Positions 1 through 5,006 of a stretch of DNA of 5,006 nt are shown here, piece after piece. A program made the translations under genes and the position numbers. The notes under the pieces were generated by a model. That model made no database searches, was not told where the DNA came from, and saw nothing but the letters and a program-made list of their open reading frames with translations. The stretch is from assembly GCA_021807645.1 (NCBI GenBank), contig JAKBCP010000095.1:1-5006 (forward strand), given 5' to 3'. How positions within the stretch are numbered: position 1 is the stretch's first letter; every line of letters starts with the position of its first letter. Source of the stretch: a bacterium (GTDB taxonomy: Bacteria; Vulcanimicrobiota; Vulcanimicrobiia; Vulcanimicrobiales; Vulcanimicrobiaceae).

Positions 1-1
1 C

Positions 2-142
2 GGGCCTCGTTTGTCGTCGATGCGTCGCTTAGTCGGCTGGCGTCTCTTCGATCACGCCGGAAATCCGCTCGGCGACGACGATCTCGACGCCGCATGCGTT
101 CGATTGCTTTGTAACCCTGCCATCGAAAGGGCGATCCGATGA
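2..142 (+). CDS. C-terminal fragment of an unidentified protein
   Basis: This frame is open from the left edge for 46 codons and ends in a TGA at 140-142 that overlaps the next gene's ATG (ATGA, 139-142), the same junction seen between guaA and purD. The third codon positions are mostly G or C, as in the neighbouring genes. The visible tail contains VGWRLFDHAGNPL followed by an acidic run, GDDDLDAACV, and ends in NPAIERAIR. I recognise no family from it. The overlap and co-orientation make it a likely member of the same operon, but nothing here shows that it is a purine enzyme. An in-frame ATG at 20-22 exists, but a 40-residue gene starting there is less likely than a truncated longer one. 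The opposite strand also reads open in codon register with this frame, and that reading was rejected (see rejected items). Confidence 0.55.
   Translation, partial: GPRLSSMRRLVGWRLFDHAGNPLGDDDLDAACVRLLCNPAIERAIR
126..131 (+). promoter_or_regulatory. Ribosome binding site for the first purP
   Basis: AAAGGG lies 7 bases before the ATG at 139, inside the end of the upstream gene. It supports that ATG. A TAA at 112-114 closes the same frame upstream, and no ATG, GTG or TTG lies between it and 139, so no earlier start is possible. Confidence 0.55.
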
Positions 143-1161
143 ACCGGCACTATACCATCGCGACGTTGGGCTCGCACTCCGCGCTCCAAATCCTTAAAGG
201 GGCGCGTGACGAAGGCTTCCGCACGTTGGCGATCACCAATCCGCAGACCGAGCGGCTCTATCGGTCCTTTCGTTTTGTCGACGAAGTCATGGTCCTGCCT
301 TCGTATTCGGCGTTTCCGACGCTCTTCGAAGAGCTTCGAGCGCGCAAAGCCATCGTCGTCCCACACGGATCGTTTGTCGCCTATCTTTCGCCTGAAGAGC
401 ATAAGAAAATGACGATTCCGTATTTCGGGAACAAGGCCGTTCTGGATTGGGAGGCGAGCCGCGAACTGCAACGCGATTGGCTGACGCGTGCCGGCCTTCG
501 CTTACCCCGGCAATTCAAGAGCGGCGCCGAGATCGATCGTCCGGTCATCGTCAAACTCTACGGTGCCGCAGGCGGTAAGGGCTATATGTTTATCCGCGAC
601 GCCGCCGACTTCGAAGATCGTGCCGGCTCCCTCAAGGCCCAATACACAATCCAAGAATATATCATCGGCGTTCCGCTCTACATACATTATTTCTATTCTC
701 CGCTTTCGGGAGAACTCGAGATTATGTCGATGGATCGTCGTTACGAGACCAACGTCGATTCGCTCGGCCGTATTCCGGCGGCGGCGCAAGAGGGGATGGA
801 CGTCGACCCATCCTACGTCGTGGTCGGCAATTCACCGGTGAGCCTGCGCGAGTCGATGCTCGCCGAGGCGTTGGAGATGGGAGATAACGTTATCCGCGTA
901 AGTAAGGAAATCTGCGGTCCCAAAGGACTCTTCGGCGCTTTTTGCATCGAGACGATCATTACGCCGGATATGCATTTCTATATCATGGAGATTTCGGCGC
1001 GCATCGTTGCCGGGAGCAACCTGTTCATTGACGGATCGCCGTATTCGTATCTCAATTACTCGGAGCCGATGTCGACCGGGCGCCGTATCGCGCGCGAGAT
1101 AAAAAACGCCCTTCTCGCATCGAACTTGCAGGCCGTTCTCGACGATTCGAGCGTTCTTTAA
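139..1161 (+). CDS. purP: PurP, formate-dependent AICAR ligase (FAICAR synthetase)
   Basis: PurP is a cytosolic ATP-grasp ligase that joins formate to AICAR, giving FAICAR, ADP and phosphate; it replaces the folate-dependent transformylase half of PurH. The 340-residue product carries the family signatures in order: ATLGSHSALQILKGA (8-22), IVVPHGSF (72-79), PYFGNKAVLDWE (94-105), an ATP-grasp glycine loop VKLYGAAGGKGYM (138-150), IHYFYSPL (182-189), MDRRYETN (198-205), the PSYVVVGN segment (224-231) with RESML soon after, EISARIVAGSN (284-294), and GSPYSYL and GRRIAREIK near the end. From memory the M. jannaschii enzyme has about 361 residues. The difference is a shorter N-terminus and a missing stretch of about a dozen residues around residue 168. 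The loop reads GAAGGKG where archaeal enzymes commonly have GARGGRG. The gene overlaps the upstream frame by 4 bases and is followed 3 bases later by a paralogue. Family assignment is secure; FAICAR synthesis is likely but unproven. Confidence 0.9.
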   Translation: MNRHYTIATLGSHSALQILKGARDEGFRTLAITNPQTERLYRSFRFVDEVMVLPSYSAFPTLFEELRARKAIVVPHGSFVAYLSPEEHKKMTIPYFGNKAVLDWEASRELQRDWLTRAGLRLPRQFKSGAEIDRPVIVKLYGAAGGKGYMFIRDAADFEDRAGSLKAQYTIQEYIIGVPLYIHYFYSPLSGELEIMSMDRRYETNVDSLGRIPAAAQEGMDVDPSYVVVGNSPVSLRESMLAEALEMGDNVIRVSKEICGPKGLFGAFCIETIITPDMHFYIMEISARIVAGSNLFIDGSPYSYLNYSEPMSTGRRIAREIKNALLASNLQAVLDDSSVL

Positions 1162-1164
1162 CCG

Positions 1165-2307
1165 ATGACCCAATTTTCGTCGGTCGAAGAGACGCTGCGA
1201 GGGTACGACCTCGATGCGTTGACGCTCTGCTCGATCGGAAGCCACTCGGCGCTCGAAGTCGCCGCCGGGGCGCGGTTGCGCGGCTTGCGTAATTTGGTAG
1301 TGACGGCGCGTGGACGCGAGCGCACCTATACCGAGCATTTCCGCCGCCGTGAAGGCGCGATTCCCCGCGGTTGCGTTGACGACGTCATCGAACTCGAGCG
1401 TTTTGCCGACTTACTTGACGAGCGGGTGCAGCGCGATTTGCTCGCGCGCAACGTCATTTTTTGCGCGAATCGATCGTTCGAAGTCTACTTGCACCAACAC
1501 TTTAGCTACGACGAGATCGAGCGGCGTATGCTCGTTCCGTTCTTCGGGAACCGTTTTCTCCTCCGTGCCGAGGAACGCGATGAGGCGGGAAACCAGTACG
1601 AACTCCTAGCGAAGGCCGGTATACGCCATCCGCAACAATTCGCATCGGCCGATGAGATCGATCGGCTAGTCATGGTAAAGGCTCCGCACGCGCGCGTCCG
1701 TTTCGAACGCGCCTTCTTTCTCTGCGCGAACCCACGGCAGTATCGAGAAGTAAGCGCACGACTGATCGCCGACGGCATCCTCGACGAGGCCGGGCTTGCC
1801 GGAGCGGTCATCGAAGAATTCGCGCTCGGGCCGTCGATCAATCTGAATTTTTTTTACTCGCCGCTGCTCGGCGAACTCGAGCTGATGGGGACCGATACCC
1901 GCCGTCAGACCAATCTCGAAGGTTTCCGCAACGTGCCGCCCTCGGTGTACGAACAACTGCGCGACGTGCCGATGCGCCTAGAAGAAGCCGGGCATATCGC
2001 CGCGACGCTGACGGAGTCGACCTTGGAATCGGCTTTTGCGATGGGCGAGCGTTTTGTCGCCGCCGCGCGTGAAGCCTTACCGCCGGGAACGATCGGACCG
2101 TTTGCGCTGCAGTGCGCGATCGTCGCCGGCCCGCCGAAGGAATTCGTTTGTTACGACGTGTCGCTACGCATACCGGGCTCTCCGGGAACGCGCTTTACCC
2201 CCTATTCATCGTACCGTTGGGGGCGCGACGTCTCGGTCGGCGAGCGCATTGCGATGGAGTTGGAGTTTGCTCGCGGCGCCGGACGTTTGGCGGAGGTGTT
2301 AACATAA
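1165..2307 (+). CDS. Second PurP-family protein (PurP2-type paralogue)
   Basis: This 380-residue protein is homologous to its upstream neighbour: SIGSHSALEVAAGARLRG (23-40), VPFFGNRFLL (124-133), FFYSPLLGELELMGTD (229-244), IGPFALQ (310-316) and a closing RIAMELE. It departs from catalytic PurP at several motifs. VPHGSF is replaced by FCANRSF (99-105), the glycine loop by VKAPHARVRFERAFF (171-185), MDRRYETN by TDTRRQTN (243-250), and the EISAR...GSN block by DVSLRIPGSPGTRFTPYS (331-348). From memory these are the regular features of the archaeal second-type PurP, so this is a conserved subfamily and not decay. It keeps an N-terminal extension of about 20 residues and the ILDEAGLAGAVIEEF segment (205-219) that the first copy lacks. 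No Shine-Dalgarno sequence is visible before the ATG, 3 bases after the previous stop, so translation is probably coupled. Its function is unknown: a partner or regulatory subunit, or a different ligase. Confidence 0.85.
   Translation: MTQFSSVEETLRGYDLDALTLCSIGSHSALEVAAGARLRGLRNLVVTARGRERTYTEHFRRREGAIPRGCVDDVIELERFADLLDERVQRDLLARNVIFCANRSFEVYLHQHFSYDEIERRMLVPFFGNRFLLRAEERDEAGNQYELLAKAGIRHPQQFASADEIDRLVMVKAPHARVRFERAFFLCANPRQYREVSARLIADGILDEAGLAGAVIEEFALGPSINLNFFYSPLLGELELMGTDTRRQTNLEGFRNVPPSVYEQLRDVPMRLEEAGHIAATLTESTLESAFAMGERFVAAAREALPPGTIGPFALQCAIVAGPPKEFVCYDVSLRIPGSPGTRFTPYSSYRWGRDVSVGERIAMELEFARGAGRLAEVLT
2292..2298 (+). promoter_or_regulatory. Strong Shine-Dalgarno sequence for guaA
   Basis: GGAGGTG, the best anti-16S match in the window, lies in the last codons of the second purP gene. 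The gap to the guaA ATG at 2312 is 13 bases, longer than usual. The ATG is still the right start: a TAA at 2300-2302 closes the frame upstream, and no other start codon follows it. Confidence 0.5.
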
Positions 2308-2311
2308 CCGT

Positions 2312-3850
2312 ATGAGGACCGTCGTGATTTTCGATTTTGGAGCGCAGTATAGCCAATTGATTGCGCGGCGCGTGCGCGAGGCCGGCTATTATTGCGAGAT
2401 CGTTCCGTACGATCGGCCGTGGAAGGATATCCTGGCGCTCGACCCTTCGGCACTCGTACTCTCGGGCGGACCTGAGAGTACGCTTGCAGCGGGTGCGCCG
2501 ACCTGCGATCCCGCCGTTATTTCCTCCGGTCTGCCGGTCTTGGGGATCTGTTACGGCATGCAGTTGATCGCGCGCGAAGTCGGCGCGGAGTTGGTCTCCG
2601 GCGGTGCTCCCGAATACGGGCCGGCGACGCTGCGCGTGCTCGATGCGACGCACCCGCTGCTCGCGGGGATTCCCGAGCAATCGCGCGTCTGGATGTCGCA
2701 CGGCGACTCGGTACAGCGGTTGCCGGTTGACTTTACGGCTTTGGCGGCGACACCGCGATGTTCGATCGCTGCGATCGGCAGTAAGAAACGGCGTATGGTC
2801 GGGGTGCAGTTTCATCCCGAGGTCGTCCATACGGAGTATGGAAAGCAACTGATCGAGAATTTTCTCCGCGAGATCGCGGGGCTCGCTCCGAATTGGGCGA
2901 TGGAGTCGTTCTTGGAAAGCAGCATCGCTGCGATCCGCGAGCGCGTCGGAGGGCGTCGCGTCATCTGCGCGCTCTCTGGTGGTGTCGATTCGGCGGTTGC
3001 GGCGACGTTGGTGGCTCGCGCGATCGGCGAACAGCTCACCTGTATCTTCGTCGATCACGGCCTCTTACGGAAAAACGAAGCGCGCGAGGTGTTGGCGGCG
3101 TTTCGCGACGTTCTCCACCTCAACGTCATCCACGTCGATGCCGCCGAACGCTTTCTCTCGAAGCTCGCCGATGTCGAGGACCCCGAGCGCAAGCGCATTC
3201 TGATCGGGCATGAATTTATCGCGATATTCGAAGAAGAAGCGGCGAAGCTCTCCGATGTCGGATTTCTCGTTCAGGGAACGCTCTATCCCGACGTCATCGA
3301 GTCGAAGACGCCGCAGAGTAAAGCCGGCCATAAAATTAAATCGCACCATAACGTCGGCGGCCTCCCCGAACATATGAACTTCGCTCTCGTCGAACCGCTG
3401 CGCTCGCTTTTCAAGGACGAGGTGCGCGCGCTCGGACGCGTGCTCGCCCTGCCGGAGCATATCGTTGCACGCCAGCCCTTTCCGGGCCCGGGTCTCGCGG
3501 TTCGCATTATCGGAGCGGTCGATGAGGAGCGCTTGCAGATCGTTCGCGAAGCCGATGCGATCGTGCGCGAGGAGATCGACCGCACGGCGCTCGATCCGCA
3601 CCCCTGGCAGTATTTCGCCGTGCTGACGCCGGTGAAGTCGGTCGGTGTCATGGGCGACGGGCGCACCTATGCCAATCTCGTCGCGGTGCGTGCGATCGTT
3701 AGCGAAGACGGCATGACCGCCGACTGGGCGCGTCTGCCGCACGATTTGCTCGCGCGCATCTCTACGCGCATCGTGAATGAGGTGCAGGGCGTCAATCGCA
3801 TTGCCTACGATATCACGTCGAAGCCTCCGGCGACCGTGGAGTGGGAATGA
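2312..3850 (+). CDS. guaA: GMP synthase (glutamine-hydrolysing), fused two-domain form
   Basis: GuaA converts XMP to GMP using ATP and ammonia released from glutamine, the last step of guanine nucleotide synthesis, in the cytosol. The 512 residues match the usual bacterial length (E. coli 525). The N-terminal class I glutamine amidotransferase spans about 1-190, opening with VVIFDFGAQYSQLIARRVRE. Its triad is Cys80 (LGICYGMQ), His168 and Glu170 (QFHPE). The ATP pyrophosphatase domain follows with the P-loop SGGVDS (222-227), VDHGLLRKNE (247-256), QGTLYPDVIES (321-331) and IKSHHNVGGLPEH (342-354). The C-terminal dimerisation domain has RQPFPGPGLAVRIIG (387-401) and ends with NRIAYDITSKPPATVEWE, the normal GuaA terminus. 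All key residues are present. The gene starts 4 bases after the preceding stop, and its TGA overlaps the purD ATG. Both domains on one chain fits bacteria; many euryarchaea encode them separately. Confidence 0.98.
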   Translation: MRTVVIFDFGAQYSQLIARRVREAGYYCEIVPYDRPWKDILALDPSALVLSGGPESTLAAGAPTCDPAVISSGLPVLGICYGMQLIAREVGAELVSGGAPEYGPATLRVLDATHPLLAGIPEQSRVWMSHGDSVQRLPVDFTALAATPRCSIAAIGSKKRRMVGVQFHPEVVHTEYGKQLIENFLREIAGLAPNWAMESFLESSIAAIRERVGGRRVICALSGGVDSAVAATLVARAIGEQLTCIFVDHGLLRKNEAREVLAAFRDVLHLNVIHVDAAERFLSKLADVEDPERKRILIGHEFIAIFEEEAAKLSDVGFLVQGTLYPDVIESKTPQSKAGHKIKSHHNVGGLPEHMNFALVEPLRSLFKDEVRALGRVLALPEHIVARQPFPGPGLAVRIIGAVDEERLQIVREADAIVREEIDRTALDPHPWQYFAVLTPVKSVGVMGDGRTYANLVAVRAIVSEDGMTADWARLPHDLLARISTRIVNEVQGVNRIAYDITSKPPATVEWE

Positions 3851-5006
3851 TGCGGATACTTGTCATCGGCAACGGAGCTCGTGAGGATGCGCTCGGACGG
3901 CGCATCGCGGAATCGCCCTCCTGCGAGGCGCTTTTCACCGCGCCGGGAAATGCCGGGACCTCGCTCTACGGGACGAATTGGAATATCGCGGTCACCGATG
4001 CAAAAGCGATCGCGCAACGCGCACTTGAAGAACGTATCGATCTCGTCGTTATCGGCCCGGAGACGGCGATCGCCGCGGGAGTCGCCGATCGGGCGCGTGA
4101 GGCCGGTCTCTCCGTATTCGGACCGAGTCGTTCGATCGGGCGACTCGAGAGCTCGAAGAGTTTCGCAAAGCGGTTCATGGAGCGCAACGGCGTCCCGACC
4201 GCACGGTACGCCGTCGTGCACACGCTCGACACGGCACGCAAAGTGCTCGCATCGTGGGGCGAACGCGGCGTCGTCGTCAAAGCCGATGGCTTAGCCGCCG
4301 GCAAAGGAGTCGTCGTTACCTCGGGGCCCTCGGAAGCAGAAGCGTTGCTGGCGCGTTGGTACGGCGAACGAGCGATTCCCGGCGGCGGATCCGATATCGT
4401 TCTTGAAGAGCGCTTGGTGGGGCGCGAGCTCTCGGTCTTTGCACTCTGCGACGGGCGCGCGATGATGCCGTTTATCGCTGCGTGCGATTATAAACGCGCC
4501 GGCGACGGCGACACCGGGCCGAATACCGGCGGGATGGGTGCCTATTCTCCGCCGTACGGTTTTCCCGAGGGATATATGGATATCGTGCGCGAGCAGGTCT
4601 TTGCGCCGATGCTGCGTGGATTGGCCGCGGAAAACGAACGCTACGTCGGCGTTCTCTATGCGGGCCTCATGTGGTGCGCGGACGGGCCGAAGGTCATCGA
4701 GTTCAACGTGCGTTTCGGCGATCCCGAGACGCAGGCAATTCTCCCGCGCATCGGCGGTGATTTTGCAGCGTTGCTGAAATCCTGTGCCGACGGCGCGCTC
4801 GATCTCTCCGTCGCTCGCGTCAATCCTGAAGCTTGTGTCGGGGTCGTGCTGGCGAGCTCGCGCTATCCGCTCGAGAGCACACCGGTCGCCGACCTTCCGG
4901 CGCAGGTGCCGCTACCCGACGGTGTGCAGCTCTTTTGGGGCGCCTCGCAGCTCGTCGACGGCGCGGTCAGCAGTTCGGGCGGGCGCGTGCTCACGGTGAG
5001 TGCCGT
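3847..5006 (+). CDS. purD: Phosphoribosylamine-glycine ligase (GAR synthetase), cut by the window edge
   Basis: PurD joins glycine to phosphoribosylamine with ATP to form GAR, the second step of de novo purine synthesis. The 386 codons present cover about nine tenths of the usual 420-430. The N-terminal domain starts MMRILVIGNGARED and has APGNAGTS (32-39) and VIGPE (68-72). The ATP-grasp region has SKSFAKRFMERNGVPTA (103-119), VVVKADGLAAGKGVVV (142-157), YKRAGDGDTGPNTGGMGAYS (215-234), YAGLM (271-275) and IEFNVRFGDPETQ (284-296) with the metal-binding Glu and Asn. The C-terminal domain begins near VGVVLASSRYP (331-341) and runs off the window. The normally well-conserved GREHA motif reads AREDA, with Asp14 in place of His. 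The ATG at 3847 overlaps the guaA stop (ATGA); the next codon, 3850, is also ATG. GGAG at 3838-3841 lies 5 or 8 bases upstream of them, so either could be used. Translational coupling to guaA is likely. Confidence 0.96.
   Translation, partial: MMRILVIGNGAREDALGRRIAESPSCEALFTAPGNAGTSLYGTNWNIAVTDAKAIAQRALEERIDLVVIGPETAIAAGVADRAREAGLSVFGPSRSIGRLESSKSFAKRFMERNGVPTARYAVVHTLDTARKVLASWGERGVVVKADGLAAGKGVVVTSGPSEAEALLARWYGERAIPGGGSDIVLEERLVGRELSVFALCDGRAMMPFIAACDYKRAGDGDTGPNTGGMGAYSPPYGFPEGYMDIVREQVFAPMLRGLAAENERYVGVLYAGLMWCADGPKVIEFNVRFGDPETQAILPRIGGDFAALLKSCADGALDLSVARVNPEACVGVVLASSRYPLESTPVADLPAQVPLPDGVQLFWGASQLVDGAVSSSGGRVLTVSA

Noticed and set aside
29..139. A minus-strand reading ending in a plausible-looking tail, GVIEETPAD, with its stop at 29-31.
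   Set aside because: It is in exact codon register with the + strand frame, where GAC/GTC and GCC/GGC complements produce protein-like text on both strands. It has no start before running deep into the antisense of purP1, whereas the + strand frame ends in a proper ATGA overlap.
1161..1164. The pair could be one PurP gene split by a frameshift.
   Set aside because: Each product contains the complete set of PurP segments from the GSHSAL motif to the C-terminus, so these are two full-length paralogues and not halves of one gene.
832..1338. Minus-strand open frame (168 codons) across the purP1-purP2 junction.
   Set aside because: It is antisense to two well-supported genes, with Arg-rich low-information composition and no recognisable domain.
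1675..2208. The second purP could be a decaying pseudogene because it has lost catalytic motifs.
   Set aside because: The frame is intact over 380 codons, and the changed motifs match, from memory, those shared by archaeal PurP2 proteins, so the changes look characteristic of a subfamily.
2195..3058. Long minus-strand open frame (287 codons) opposite guaA and the end of the second purP.
   Set aside because: It is Arg-rich, matches no family I know and lies antisense to unmistakable coding sequence across a gene boundary. Such frames are common in GC-rich DNA.
3065..3742. Minus-strand open frame (225 codons) inside guaA.
   Set aside because: It is the codon-register complement of conserved GuaA sequence, with no recognisable motif and no ribosome binding site or operon context of its own.

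Overview
The window looks like part of a tightly packed purine-biosynthesis operon, all on the + strand, from a GC-rich organism (roughly 60% G+C by eye). It contains the tail of an unidentified gene, two adjacent PurP-family genes, a complete guaA and a purD that is cut by the right edge. No intergenic space is longer than 4 bases, so the window shows no internal promoter, terminator, RNA gene, repeat or mobile element.

Layout: 2-142 is the last 46 codons of an unrecognised gene, sharing an ATGA overlap with the next start. 139-1161 is a PurP of the FAICAR-synthetase type (340 aa). 1165-2307 is a second, divergent PurP paralogue (380 aa) with the motif set of the archaeal 'PurP2' type. 2312-3850 is a fused GMP synthase (512 aa). 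3847-5006 is the first 386 codons of phosphoribosylamine-glycine ligase, sharing an ATGA overlap with guaA.

Pathway: PurD makes GAR early in de novo purine synthesis. PurP uses ATP and free formate to turn AICAR into FAICAR near the end. GuaA turns XMP into GMP. The bacterial norm for the FAICAR step is the folate-dependent PurH, and PurP is known chiefly from archaea. Having both PurP types inside an otherwise bacterial-looking operon is the notable point of this window.

Organism: the fused GuaA, the bacterial-type PurD, the purine-rich ribosome binding sites and the ATGA overlaps suggest a bacterium. The GC-rich codon style would fit a poorly cultured phylum such as Candidatus Eremiobacterota or a relative, but this is a weak guess from style, and an archaeon cannot be fully excluded from this window alone. 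Statements about archaeal PurP sequences come from memory, not from an alignment.
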